Assembly (NCBI GenBank): GCA_945910005.1
Contig: OX246745.1
Coordinates: forward strand, 13,381,706 to 13,445,705
Reading direction: 5' to 3'
Source of the DNA: Isoperla grammatica
Taxonomy: Eukaryota; Arthropoda; Insecta; Plecoptera; Perlodidae
Length of the DNA: 64,000 nucleotides
Within the stretch, counting starts at the first letter, position 1. Every line of letters starts with the position of its first letter. Below, piece after piece: positions 1 through 11,622 of this stretch. Below the pieces are notes generated by a model. The model made no database searches. It saw only the letters and a list, made by a program, of their open reading frames with translations, and was not told the origin of the DNA. The position numbers and the translations under genes are program-made.

Positions 1-59
1 ATATTAGGACACATCAGTTATTCTTTGACAGATGTGCTGCCCCAGTCAAACTCCGACAA

Positions 60-600
60 GGCGCGTTTTTTATTAAAGAATAAGTACATTTAAAGTACGA
101 GCAGTTTGATACCATACACTGCAATTCTTACTATATTAATTTGTAAGACTTTTGGGTGTATGCAAGTTTAATAAAATGATATATTTGTATTATTTTTGAC
201 CATATGACTCCATCCTAATAAGAAATACCTCCAATATGGTGGATATCAAAATCATGACTCGAAAATTTATAAAGAATATTATAGACTTAAAAATGATAAA
301 AATTGAAGTGTATGATACGGGTTCAAATGGACACATAATGATAGGGCATGTTTGTTTATTAAAGAATATGTTCATTTCCCTCTTCTTTTGTGGTTATTGG
401 GGAAGTATGAGCAGTTTGATACCAAGCGTTTGGGTGTATGCATGTTTAATAAAATGGTATATTTGTATTATTTATGACCATATGACTTCATCCTAATAAA
501 AGAAATACTGCCAATATGGTGGATTTCAAAATCATGATTTTTCATCTCGAAAATGTATAGACTTCAAAAGTGATCAAAATTTGAAATGAATGATACATGA
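60..600. repeat. Two-copy tandem duplication, period about 280-310 bp
   Basis: Two diverged copies in the same orientation. Shared blocks are GCAGTTTGATACCA (101 and 411), TGGGTGTATGCA (about 154 and 434), GACCATATGACT and CCAATATGGTGGAT (about 231 and 513), and a CTCGAAAAT block (about 258 and 546). Copies differ by small indels and substitutions, so the duplication is not recent. No coding potential is seen. Confidence 0.75.
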
Positions 601-620
601 ATGATTGATACAAAAACCAA

Positions 621-704
621 CCCTGACTGGGAATCGAACCAAGGTCTCCCACTTGCCGGGTGGGCGCCTTGACACTATAGACCCCACTAGCCCACCGGGA
701 CTGG
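621..704 (-). repeat. tRNA-derived SINE fragment
   Basis: Read on the minus strand this stretch has an A-box-like TGGGCTAGTGGGG and, about 40 nt later, a B box GGTTCGATTCC. This is the internal promoter layout of a tRNA-derived SINE. It does not fold into a convincing tRNA, and there is no T run directly after it, so it is called a SINE relic. Confidence 0.5.
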
Positions 705-1167
705 CAATTCAATGCCTGGATATTGTGCATTATGACATCTATATAAGCGGCGGTGGACCAACACGGCAACACTGGTTACACTTGAGTTGTCCAGCCACAC
801 ATATTTTAATGTGTAAACCTTAACGCAGGCTTTTATTTAAATCTATACTTAGTTATGATATGTATGTTTGAAAGGTGTGTGTATTTTGTACATATACTGC
901 TGGGCTTGATTCACATAGATGCTAACTCCTTTAAAGCAAATCATAGCAAAAATATAAATCATCACTTGGTCTTACTACACATTCACAAATAAAATATTTT
1001 TAGTTTTATCGTCAATATCTTACTTCATATTATTTGCATGAGTTTTCAGAACGATATGATTGTGATAATTTATATCATGACGAGTTGCTTAAAATAAGAA
1101 AACATAAATTAAGCAATCTTTGTGGTGAGTGCCTGAATGCCTGAGTTTTACTACAGACTGCTTTATG

Positions 1168-1332
1168 TACCGAGCACGTGCTGTATAACATAGTTCCCGT
1201 ACTTGTATCAGCTGCTCCACGTGCTGGTGTAGTTGTCTAGGATGGGGTCGTCTCTTCGGGTCGGGTGTGCAATGATCCAAGATGCGCTGAATCACTCTGC
1301 AGCCGTACGGGTGGTCGACAGCATGAAGGAAG

Positions 1333-1402
<70 letters not shown>

Positions 1403-1512
1403 CTTCCTTCATGGTCGACAGCGCAAACACCTTTAAACACAGACAACATGTTGTTAACCCTTTCCTGTCTAGTCCTGTGTTGAACGAGACTCAACATCAC
1501 AATTCCTGCAGT
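1168..1512 (-). pseudogene. pum: Decayed Pumilio (PUF) repeat fragment, interrupted by a palindromic insertion
   Basis: On the minus strand the translation gives recognisable Pumilio-homology pieces: a VFALST equivalent, then [15 protein letters not shown], then [10 protein letters not shown] and, one frame over, [11 protein letters not shown]. In intact Pumilio proteins these form one continuous stretch of PUF repeats that bind mRNA 3' UTRs. Here several small indels break the frame: single C losses near the insertion and inside the DHC..LHQH segment, and a loss of about 5 nt where DQ should precede YGNY. Upstream sequence to about 1512 still resembles the preceding repeat at the nucleotide level. 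A 90-bp palindrome sits between LST and HPYG. A decayed copy is the simplest reading; systematic base-calling losses in C runs would explain some of the indels but not the 5-nt loss. Confidence 0.75.
1323..1412. mobile_element. 90-bp palindromic insertion, (AT)n core, 10-bp target duplication
   Basis: The segment starts ATGAAGGAAGGAATAT and ends with its exact reverse complement ATTCCTTCCTTCAT; the centre is an (AT)n run of about 65 bp. It is flanked on both sides by the direct repeat GGTCGACAGC (1313-1322 and 1413-1422). Removing the insert and one flank copy almost restores the Pumilio reading frame (one C short). Direct repeats around a terminal inverted repeat are the mark of a transposition-like insertion; a 9-10 bp duplication is typical of MULE-type elements, but no family can be assigned from so short a sequence. 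Confidence 0.65.
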
Positions 1513-1900
1513 TACATGCGATTCAAAACTGTGTTTTTTTTTCAATTTTCCAATTCTGGTGCCCACCTATTTCAGTCCAAAATGTACTTCTTATGAACCA
1601 ACAATGTCAATAATAATATTAAACGAAAAAATTTGGGTTAGGCCCTCATCTCTTCATATTACTGAAACATGTCCAAAACCAGACTCCAAAGTTGTATTTC
1701 TATTGTGAAGGTTGTTCCTTATTTCCCTAATAATATTATAGCATAAGCAAATGCATTTTATTTTGAGTATTTTTCAAAATACAATTGCGTTTTGTATTGA
1801 CAATACAAGACTAAAAATGAATCTTGTATTTTGTATATATATATAATACATTTACTTGAGTAGTTTGTAATAAAAATAAAAATATTTGACTATATTTTAC

Positions 1901-2029
1901 CCAGATCTGGTGACCGTCAAACTCCTTCACAATCTCCTGCTGGTGCTCGGGCGTGATGGATTCCAGCGCCTTCTGGATCACGGGGCAGCCGTACATCTGC
2001 AGCGCTGGGGGCAGGACGTGGCCTCGGAC
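1901..2029 (-). pseudogene. pum: Pumilio exon-like segment (PUF repeat), possibly part of the same decayed copy
   Basis: The minus strand shows an acceptor (CCCCCGCAG) followed by 43 open codons and a possible donor (CTGG|GTAAAA). The peptide contains [24 protein letters not shown] and EIVKEFDGH, a clear match to the Pumilio repeat just before the one at 1168-1512. Two points are odd. The conserved arginine of YGCRVIQ, which stacks on the RNA base in the family, is proline here. Homology also stops at DGH, the last four codons before the donor being unrelated to the family. It lies in the right order and strand relative to the downstream fragment, about 400 bp away, so it may be an exon of the same gene copy; whether it is still used is unknown. 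Confidence 0.65.
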
Positions 2030-2154
2030 CTGCGGGGGTCACACAAAAGATTTATTTTGTATAATAATAATAATAACAACAACAAATAATGTTTTTTCAA
2101 CAGATCCAATTTTTCTTATCATTTTAGTTGGGGGTTGTGTATGGGAGGTATATA

Positions 2155-3922
2155 TAATACGCTAAACATCACACACAGAGCAGTAAGAAGACACTTGAAA
2201 CGTCTGAGAGTTGATTCAGCCACAGGGCCGGATGGCATCCCTTCAATGATTCTGAAAATGTGTGCAGCTTCCATATCTCCATCTTTAAGCTCCATATTTA
2301 ACTTATCTCTGCATACTGGCGTGGTACCTTCTGACTGGCGTATTGCAAATGTTATTCCAATTTTCAAATCGGGGATGAAGGAAAACATCTCGAGCTATCG
2401 ACCTATATCATTAACTTCTATCATTTGCAAAACATTGGAGCGCATCATATTTCAAGAGCTACTGAAACACATCACAACGGCTAATATTCTTAATGAAAAC
2501 CAACATGGATTCATTCCGGGTAGATCTTGTTCAACGCTTCTTACGAAGGTAATCGACAATTGGCAGTGTGCCCTGGAAGATCCTAAGTGCAAGCAGGTGG
2601 ATGCGGTGATGCTAGATTGGTCTAAAGCATTTGACCAGATTCCACACAGGAAAATACTAAGCAAGCTGTTCTATTATGGTGTAAGTGGATCCTTACACAC
2701 TTGGTTAGAACATTTTTTGACAGATCGATCACAAAAGGTTGTGTTTCAGGGAACAGAATCAAGTTCAATACTTGTAACCTCAGGCGTACCTCAAGGGTCA
2801 GTTCTTGGTCCGTTATTGTTTAATATATTTATGATGGATTTGCCTCAATGTGTTTCTTCGGATATGAGCCAATTTACTGATGACTGCACGATTTACAGAA
2901 AGATTATGACGAAGGAGGATTCAGAAACTCTACAATCTGATTTAAAAAATATTGACAATTGGTGTACAGTTAATGGCATGAAGATTAACCCCCAAAAGAG
3001 TATGTCTATCCGATTTGCAAGATCCAAAAATCCATTCCCTTGTTGTTATTTGATCAATAACTTGCCTATTCCAGAGAAAAAACGTGTCAGACTACTAGGT
3101 GTAACTGTTACAAGTGATCTAAAATGGAACACTCATTGTGAAGTAGTACGAGCCAAAGCCACCAGGCATTTATATTTCATTGCTAGACACCTGCATCATG
3201 CTTAGCCTAGCACCAAAAGTACTGTTTACCTAGCGCTCGTTAGACCTCATCTCGTCTACGGCTGCCCAGCGTGGGACCCAACATCTATAAGCAACAAGAT
3301 GAAGTTGGAGCGTGTCCAAAGTAGAGCTACACGCTTTATTGCTGCTAGGTCGCAATTTACCACTCATAGTGCTACGGCAAGACGTGCATCATTGAAGATT
3401 CCATCTCTGGAAACATTCAGGAAAAAAGTAGAGCTGCAATTTTTGTGGGGCATGTTGAATGGTAGGACAAACCTGGATCCATATGTAAGACTGCAAGCCT
3501 GTAATCGTAGTGCCCAATTTGGTAGGGGTCTATTGTTCAGGCCACCTTTTGCCAGAACAGCAGCCTACCAGAAAGGGTTCTATTATAGGACTTGTCAATC
3601 GTGGAATTCTCTTCCACTCAAGATCAGGATGGCACGCTCATTAGATGTCTTCAAAGCCTCTTTAACGGAGCATTTTTTAAACATTATTTTGTAAATTTTC
3701 ATTTTTTTATTCTTTTTTACTTCATATTTAACAGTTGTATCTTATAATTATATTTTCATTCATATTATGTTTTCATGGTTTTTGTTTTGTATTTTATATT
3801 TTGTATTTTGTATTATGTTCATTATTATATTTTAATTTTAGTATGGGTTGGCAGTCACTCTGGTGTTTGGAGCTGTGCTCCATTCACTTTTGTAGTAAAT
3901 GGAAATGATTAATAAATAAAAA
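2155..3922 (+). mobile_element. 5'-truncated non-LTR retrotransposon (LINE), CR1/Jockey-like
   Basis: The element begins inside the reverse transcriptase region and runs through the end of ORF2 (3694), an AT-rich 3' UTR and a TAATAAATAAAAAA tail at about 3908-3922. 5' truncation plus an A-rich 3' end is typical of target-primed LINE insertion. The finger/palm order and the C-terminal LERVQSRATRFI and WNSLPLKI blocks are those of the CR1/Jockey supergroup; the exact clade cannot be set by eye. No target-site duplication was identified. Confidence 0.9.
2158..3694 (+). pseudogene. LINE ORF2 remnant: reverse transcriptase with one in-frame stop
   Basis: About 510 codons in a single frame, interrupted once by TAG at 3203-3205. 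Visible RT blocks: ATGPDGIPSMIL; IPIFKSG and YRPISLTS; motif A LDWSKAFD (2612-2635, with catalytic Asp); motif B GVPQGSVLGPLLFN (from 2783); motif C FTDD (2873-2884), where the family normally has FADD or YADD. After the stop the same frame continues through VRPHLVYGCPAWDP, LERVQSRATRFI and WNSLPLKI to TAA at 3692-3694, so there is no frameshift. The endonuclease domain and ORF1 are absent. The element is young enough to be nearly intact but cannot be autonomous. Confidence 0.9.
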
Positions 3923-6900
3923 ATATTTAAGTTTTAAAACTTTACTTTGGAAAAACAAATTTTCTGATTTTTGATCAAATTGTTAACATACACGTAGGTA
4001 ACTTCAAGTTATAAGACATCTATCATTTAAAGTTATTATTGGGTAATTTACTGAAATTGGGATTTGTAATAAAATCCCAATTTAAATCCACAATCCATTG
4101 TTACAATTTTGTTTTTAAAATATTTTTATTTGCATTTTTCTTGACTTGTTTTACTTTGGAAACTTCAAAATTGTAGACTTGGGATTATGAAATAGCCAAG
4201 ATGTTTTAAACTTACCTACTATTATTTTCTTTTTACAATTTCCAATTCCCAATAAAAATATTTCGATTTATTCAAACAAAAGTTGTATTCGTTTTCACGC
4301 TATATTTTAACTGTAGCTGTTTCTTCATAATTTGTCTCATTTGTCCACTTAATAGTGGTTGAATGAACGATTGAATAAACGAAATACCGACTCTGGCACT
4401 TTGGACCAAGTGACAGGTAGAGACAACTCATTAAATGTCCCACAGCTCTTATACACAGCGCTATCGTTGTACTGACAGCACCAAGTTTAATTAGTTGTGT
4501 TAAATTAATCATCAGACACGTCGGTAGAGAGAATGCAAAGTAAACCGTTAGCTATAATTTGGTGCAGTCTTACCTGGACATGACAACAGCGGTGACACAT
4601 CCACATCCAGCCGTTCGCTGAGCGCGACTGACTTGACTTGAGTCATCTAGCGCGAGTGATGTAGTGTGACTCTTAGGTGGTGCCTGATAACAAAACATGA
4701 AAATATGATGCAAGATTTAATAGTTACGATTTAGAGATCATGAAGATTATCAAGCGAGCCCCCCGAAAACGATCCATTTTAGTGTGATTTTATCCTTGCC
4801 GCTTACGCGGAGAACATACATAAGTTATGCAGCTGTGCACATTATCACAAACAAATACAAACAAGGTAGTGGAATAGTGACATATAAATTCGAAGACTTT
4901 TTTTTAGGAAGCAGTTTCAGCATTCACCTTATAAATGAAGACCAGCTCTAAATCTTAAAACTCCTTTAGTGAGGTTAACGGTGGTGGGAATTGAGGCCGC
5001 GATCTTCTGAAGTAGAGTATCGGGTGAGCGTCTACAAGGACATAAGTTTAATATATATGTATACGCACCACTTCGGCCAATCAGGATGCCGAATCACAAA
5101 GGAGTTATGCGTTGAAGCTAAACGTTGAACAATTTTCTCGTATATCTTAAAAACTTCGCCCTCGTGGAGACGACAATTCTAAGTATTTACAAATTTACTG
5201 GCGTCATGGTAGAAAACATATTATATTAATAATTATTAATTGTAATAAGAGTACTGCTGAGATATGGTGAAACGAAGATGAGTTGTGAAGGATCTTCGGC
5301 TTCCTCGTCGTGGTGGCATTGACATTGAGATGACGCTCGACAAGTAATCGCTCATTTTGGAAGCTTTCGCTCATTTCGAAAGCTTTCATTCTCATCTCAA
5401 CATCAATACGACGTTATCACCTAGAGATCACCCAAAACTCGACAATAGCAATAATAGTCTAGTGAGAATAAACCTTATAATATTGATTTTTAAAATAATG
5501 ACATTAATGGTGATAACAATAAATTTTACAAAATATAATATTAAACTTATAAAATGTCATGTAAGAAAAAAAAATTGCAATGTCTAGAAATATAATGGTC
5601 TCAATGATTGATTTGATATTTTGTGATAACACGGTTTTGTATTACATTTTCTTCTGCATGCGTTAAGGAATAGAAATAAACTAGCGTCGTTGATATGCAC
5701 TAATTTGGTTCGTATCTCACTTCGCTCTAATACACCTACGTAACGAAGCACCATCATTATCTCTACATCTCAGTGTATTACAGCAGAGTGAAGACTCAGA
5801 TAGTCAGAATCACGACTGAAGTGCTTCACTATTTCTAGTTATGATTCACGAGTGTAAGTGGATGTTGTAAAATCATATCACTGTGATGATGATTCTTGTT
5901 AGTTACGGCTATATTATTGCAGTCGGTATTCGAGATAATGAGGGGTGAAATAAGAAGTTTTTTTTATTTACCTTCATTATATCCAAGGGAAAGCTTTTGA
6001 TTTTGTTAGGTGTTTTTAACTTTTTATTATTGTTCATTGTATATTGTTTAGGTTGTGCAATGTATGGCCAAAAATGTAATGAGTTAAGAGCCGTACTCTG
6101 TAGCTCGGCCTAGGTCACCCAAGTAAGTATCATAAATCTCGAAAACAATAACATTGTTCGAATTTTGGTAGTATCGAAGTCGATACAGATGTTCTCTCCT
6201 GGAAAGCTTCTTAATCGAAAATAGTTTGACAATTCGATACGAGATGGTAGCACATGTAGCATCAATACTGCAGCCAGGAAAAGTTGAAGATTTGGTTCAA
6301 AAGTTGCTCGACATGTAGCGCTAGTTACTTCTTTATGGGGGAGGCGAGAACTTCTTTGTCGACTGAGGGTTAAGCAGTTTATGGGGTGGTGAAATAATTC
6401 TCCATCAGCACAGATAGCGTTGAGGGAGGTCCGGCTAACGGTTCACTTTCAACAATATGAATTTCTAATTCTTTGGTAAAACTGTTTTGCCATGCTGTTG
6501 ACCTATCAGTTTTTAATTTTGTTAACATAAATCCGGGCATGAAAGTTTTTTTTGCAAATATATTTATATGTATACGTACAAATTGATGGTTGCAGAATAA
6601 GTTCATTACAAAAAATAAAATCAGTTTCATGAACATCAATCAACTACAGGACTACCATTCATCAATGCAACCTTTAATTGTAGACTAGGGTTGAAGTTCA
6701 AAATCTGGGTACCCTAAACGGAAATGTTTCAAAATCATATCGACAAAATAAAAATAAAAAATCAATGAAGTAATCCCAAACAATATGGATAGTAAAACAT
6801 ACGAATTTAATTAAAACCCCATTGCTACTAATTTTGTATAATTTGTATCAGACAAAATAGAAACACAATGTTGCCTTTAAATATTGTATATATGGTTTTC

Positions 6901-7502
6901 GGTAAGGAAATGAGATATACAAAAAAATCGGATAATAATATAGTATTTTGTACATGCACACACACAGTCAATAATATAACGAGCAGTTGTGTGTGTGGTT
7001 TATCTTCCTCGACGAATCGCCACCCATGTTGGTGGGTGGACAGTGTTTAATAATAAGAACATAATTTTTAAGTAATAAAAACAGCATACCACAAACGCAT
7101 CATTTATACTTCCCAACTAATTAACTGTTTCACACGATTGCCAGTGAAACCAACCGCGCACATTAATTAATTCCATCATATGTCAAACAATCAACCTTGT
7201 TGATGTTGAATGAACTTCTCATTAAATAAAGAGATTTAAATGTTCACCTTTAAAAGATTTTTCTATGTCGTCACATCCACATCAACAATGAAATGTTGCC
7301 AACGTTTTTATATGGATCTATTCCCATTGATTCGGTCATACCCGCGTTAAGTCTCCTTGGAGGGAAGCCATCTTTTGACTTATGTAACAGCTAATTCAGG
7401 CAGGACAAGACTGTTTCATGAGGGAGGAACTCAGTGCTGACTGTCGATCCATCACCGAAGGATTTAATTGTGCTACACCATCAGTTCACGCAGTGTCTGG
7501 TA
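3923..7502. other. AT-rich intergenic sequence without a recognisable gene
   Basis: Short open frames here are low-complexity and match nothing I recognise. I see no repeat with clear borders and no splice-site pair joined to plausible coding sequence. The segment just before 7503 could be 5' UTR or promoter of ASZ1 if the proposed first exon is right; I see no decisive core-promoter motif. Confidence 0.5.
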
Positions 7503-7523
7503 ATGGAGAAAAATCCTGTTAGA
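7503..7523 (+). CDS. ASZ1: Possible ASZ1 first coding exon (MEKNPVR)
   Basis: ATG at 7503 is followed by six codons and a good donor (AGA|GTAAGT at 7524). The exon ends in phase 0, which matches the phase-0 start of the next certain exon at 14639. The evidence is only the splice donor and phase; seven residues cannot be compared with the family, whose N-terminus is variable but usually longer and acidic. Alternatives are another upstream exon, or an unspliced start at the in-frame ATG 14615, which would ignore the pyrimidine-rich acceptor before 14639. Confidence 0.3.
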
Positions 7524-8351
7524 GTAAGTTTTTTGTTTTACTTGTTTTTTATTGTCATCTGAACATAAAGAAGTCGGCATCTAATTTGAGGGAGTGAATT
7601 TATAGAGTGCATCGTGCACTCGTGTGTTGATTGTTAGTTGCAGTTTATTACAAAAAAAAAAGTGCATTCAATATTTTTTTTTATTAATTTTAAAATTGCT
7701 TATTGGTTCAAGTGTGAAAATCAAGAATCGCTTTTTTTTAGATTTCCAATCACTGAAAAAATTAGTATAGTTCGTTTAGGAATTAGTGGATTAATGTTTT
7801 TCTACACTAATGATCGCTAATTTTAAAAATACATTCTTACACGTTTTTACATTATTAACAGTGGCAGTTTTAAAGGCGCTGTATAATTAGTTTTGTTTAG
7901 TCGGTTAGATTGTGGGGAAAAAAACAAAGCCTTATTTATGTTTGTTCGACAACCAAAGCCACGGGTTATGCGAGTGACAGATTGAAGCATGGCCGGCTAC
8001 AAAGTCGTCTAAGATCGACGTTTGTGAGCGATGGATTAGGTGTCCCAAAAATAGTACTGACATTTTTTAAAAATTAATTTGACATTTTTATTATTTTAGA
8101 AAAGACTGTTGAGTTTATTTATTGAAACAAATACATATTATTTTAACGGCATCTGAATTATTACCAGTAGATACACGTTTTAGGGTGTGTCACACTTAAG
8201 TAGGCCTAATATTTTAAGAGTTTCGATGAGTCAAGAGGTTTGTCTACCTTGTTCACTTATCTCTGCACGCGCGAGTATTTCAGTCGTCCCTTGAATGTAT
8301 TTTTAACACTGTTTAAGAAATAACAAAACAGTACCAACCAACGCACGAGAG

Positions 8352-8352
<1 letters not shown>

Positions 8353-8424
<72 letters not shown>
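8353..8424. repeat. (CT)n microsatellite
   Basis: An almost pure CT run of about 70 bp with one GT interruption near its end. The arginine-glutamate frame on the minus strand is only this repeat translated. Confidence 0.95.
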
Positions 8425-8425
<1 letters not shown>

Positions 8426-8900
8426 CTCATAATCTCACCCAACCGACTTCCTCATAGCCAAAAACATTAAAATTTTAATACCGAGAGACCACTATATAAT
8501 ATTTTACTTGTATAATGAATGAGACAGACATGAATGATCTTTCTTGTTTACTCGTTAGTGTAAGTGTCATGCCCAATGCGTGGGTCATAATAACAATTAT
8601 TGTAATGGATATTATGTATTTATAGTTATAATTTCAATTTATCTTATCACCTCAATTTTGGAAGACAAATTCAATTTTGTTTGTTTTACTATTCTCATTA
8701 TTTAAAGTAATTTTCTACTGGAGTCTACGTAACCTACGTATTGTATTGTAAAGCATTTCTTACATGTATTATTATGGTAAATGGTTGGGTGGAAGATACG
8801 GTCTAGCAGGCCTTAATCCCGCCTCCAATGGAGAGGTTATAATCAATGAATCCATCAATCAATCTCTCTCGTATTCGAATTATTTGTTTTGCGTGGTGAA

Positions 8901-8951
8901 GGGGGGGGGGAGGGAGTGTGCGGGGGCGTATTTCAGGGGGGAGGGGGGAGT
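8901..8951 (+). repeat. G-rich tract with quadruplex potential
   Basis: Ten Gs at 8901-8910 followed by AGGGAG, CGGGGGCG and two runs of six Gs separated by GA. Four or more G runs within 50 nt could form a G-quadruplex on the plus strand. Confidence 0.6.
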
Positions 8952-10356
8952 ATTTACTCGATGTCAAGAGAGGATCTACAAGATTGTCCACGCATGTTTT
9001 GAACTGACAATCAGACTCAACACAAGAGGCTCAAGTTCTCTCACACTATTAATAATGATTAATTAATTATTATTATTATACGCATCAAATAAATAAATAA
9101 TTGCTTGCATTGCGTGTGAACAGAAACTGTAGAATGAAATGATAAGAAAATTTAGCATTAATTAAATGTATTATTTATTCAAATGTGACAATAAAATAGA
9201 AACAATGGACCTTAAAAATTCTTTGGTTAACATTACTGACAAACGATAGTAAATTGTGTTGCTCATTTCACTCTACTGAACCTTACCACCAATTGTTTAG
9301 TGTTTAATACTTTTTCAATATAGATCCCGACTCAACCTACGAAAGAATAATTTGCGGTTATAGGCCGTAATATTGACACCTTGACTACACATTTGTTAAA
9401 TAGGTCAAGACTGTAGCAAGGAAGCAGACTGGATATCCGAGTTTTAGCCCAAGTCGCTGGTACTTGTTCATTCATTCATTCATTCATCCACCTACTCAGT
9501 TGTACCTCTAAAAACAGTATTTTGTCAAATGAGATAATATTTTCACTGAACATCGATTCTTGCCCTTGACTGAAACACTATCTATAAACGATATGTGAGA
9601 AAATAGAACACCCTTTACGAACACCTCTACTCAAATGTCACACTCTTGATTAGCGCTATTGCATCAATATGACATGTGCGCTAAATGTCAAACTCGACCT
9701 CTATAGCCGAGTGTTGTTACAGCTATAAGAAGTGTTGAAAGGATGTCTGTGAGTGTGACCTACATACGCCGCTTTTCAAGAGCGCTTCTAAAAGAAGAAC
9801 TGGACCAACGTCCATAGACAAATTAGTTGTCAACAGATCGACCACAGACTATTTACATGTGGTACCTCGCCGAATATAATACATCTTTCGTTCCGAACTA
9901 TATCAATGTTTATTTTGAATGAATTCAATGCCAATTTAAAATGTATTTTAGCTATAATATTTTCTATTTACCTGAAATAGTAATCCATTTAACGACGTAC
10001 GTATTTTCACCGTTTGTGCTTATAATTATTTTGAGATAATCCAAACATATTGAACGTCTTAACTTTTTGCATTATAATTATTTTTGAGTAATAATTTTTT
10101 TTAACGAGAGTGCAAATTTTCAATCCATTTAATAGATAAATAAATAAATTTGTATTTTATGTCTATACCCACTCATTTACAAGAAATGATTTTCAATGGG
10201 GAATATTTATACAATTTATTATGTACTTAGTTGCTATGACTCTCTTAAGTCACCGTTTACATGTAGGGCCTACAACAGTATCATATAGACATATAAAAGT
10301 CAAGTTCCAAAGCTAAAAAAAAAAAAAAAAAAAATAGCTCGAACCGGATTAGACTC

Positions 10357-10611
10357 CTGGGCCCGGATTCACAAGAGGTCCGAAGTCTTTTTCTGGTCTT
10401 AACTTTAAGACCGGCCTAACTTTGAACCTCTTGTAAAACCAGACCCAGGTTACATGAAAAAGTTACTAATTTCAAGTAGGAACAAGGCCACACAATGAGC
10501 ATTTCAATAATAGTCTGTTCTCAGATATTTTCCTGGATTCACAAGAGGTTCAAAGTTAGGCCGGCCAAAACCAAAACAAGACTTAGGACATCTTGTGAAT
10601 CTGGGCCCTGG
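10357..10611. mobile_element. Pair of foldback MITE-like elements
   Basis: Two short hairpin elements of one family lie side by side. The first (about 10357-10450) has CACAAGAGGTCC on the left and its complement-type AACCTCTTGTAAAACC on the right. The second (about 10532-10611) has GGATTCACAAGAGGTTC on the left and CATCTTGTGAATCTGGGCCC on the right. The outermost ends of the pair (GGGCCCGGATTCACAAGA at 10359 and TCTTGTGAATCTGGGCCC ending near 10608) are also inverted repeats, so the whole 250 bp could extrude as one hairpin. No transposase is present. Confidence 0.65.
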
Positions 10612-11050
10612 ACATTCGACATTGGAAGCAGGAATAAACTAACAGCACCATCAAGCCGAGAGCGTTTGAGAGTTAGTCGAAAGGATGTTATAGAACACAC
10701 ATGTTTTTTGATGAATGTAACGAACACCAATAGTCTTCTTGGCACCTCAGAGCGAGGAATCACGCACGGTAAAAAAATCACCTTGGAATCACGTGAAAAC
10801 TAGTTCAGTTGTGACGCCACATGGGCCACTCGAAATAGAGAGGTAGGAATCTCAGACAGTAAATATTTTCGTGTGGTTGGTAACCCTTGTTACACTTTAT
10901 AAACATGACCGAGGTTGTATTGGATGACATCATGACTAAGTTTTGTTTTGTTGGCCTACGTGACGTAGCGATCCAAGGATCGCGAGAATAACAGCTGGGA
11001 CTTAGTTCGAATGTCTTTTAGAAATTGGATCATCGTCTCTACATGATTAA

Positions 11051-11195
11051 GGGCCGGTATTTCAATGTCCAGTTAAAATTTACTTTTCAGTTAAATTGTT
11101 TTCACCATGACAACGGCCAATAGAAATACACCAAACTGGGCTTACCTGACAGTTAAATTTACTTGACACTTTAACTGGACATTGAAATACCGCCC
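11051..11195. mobile_element. Harbinger-like MITE, 145 bp, TAA target duplication
   Basis: Terminal inverted repeats of about 26 bp: the left end begins GGGCCGGTATTTCAATGTCC and the right end, reversed, GGGCGGTATTTCAATGTCC, one indel apart. They are flanked by TAA on each side (11048-11050 and 11196-11198). TIRs starting GGG and a 3-bp TWA duplication are characteristic of PIF/Harbinger elements. The interior has no coding capacity. Confidence 0.75.
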
Positions 11196-11601
11196 TAAGT
11201 GGTATCTAGCTTATCTAGCTATCTATAGTCAAATTACATTACACAAGAAACAAAGTGAATTTAGAACTTCGGGTCACTCAAATATGGAAACTATCGTAAT
11301 TTGGTCCAGGAATGAATTTTAAGTCTCAAGAGTAGGCTCTTCTTCTTTGAGTTCTTTGAGCCACCTGAAGTTCTAAATTCACTTTGATTCTAAAATGTGA
11401 TTTGACTTTAGCTAACTGTATTAGACAAGATCTCTCAAATATATGTGTAGGATCGCATATAAATACAGCGCTACACTTGATTAGCGAAGTCTGTAAATAA
11501 TCAATTAACAACTCTTAATTCTTCCCGAGCCTGACTAATTGGTCCGTGCATCCTTCCCCCTTCGGCCACCCATCGTATCTGGCCACTCTCCGGCCCTCCA
11601 A

Positions 11602-11622
11602 CCCCCCCCCCCCCCCCCCCCC
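11602..11622. repeat. Poly-C tract, 21 nt
   Basis: An uninterrupted run of 21 Cs within C-rich sequence. Similar runs recur on the plus strand at 14052-14069, 27837-27858 and 44683-44702. Confidence 0.95.

Noticed and set aside
1233..1566. Ile-Tyr repeat proteins over the (AT)n run
   Set aside because: Translated microsatellite; the flanks are Pumilio-derived on the minus strand.
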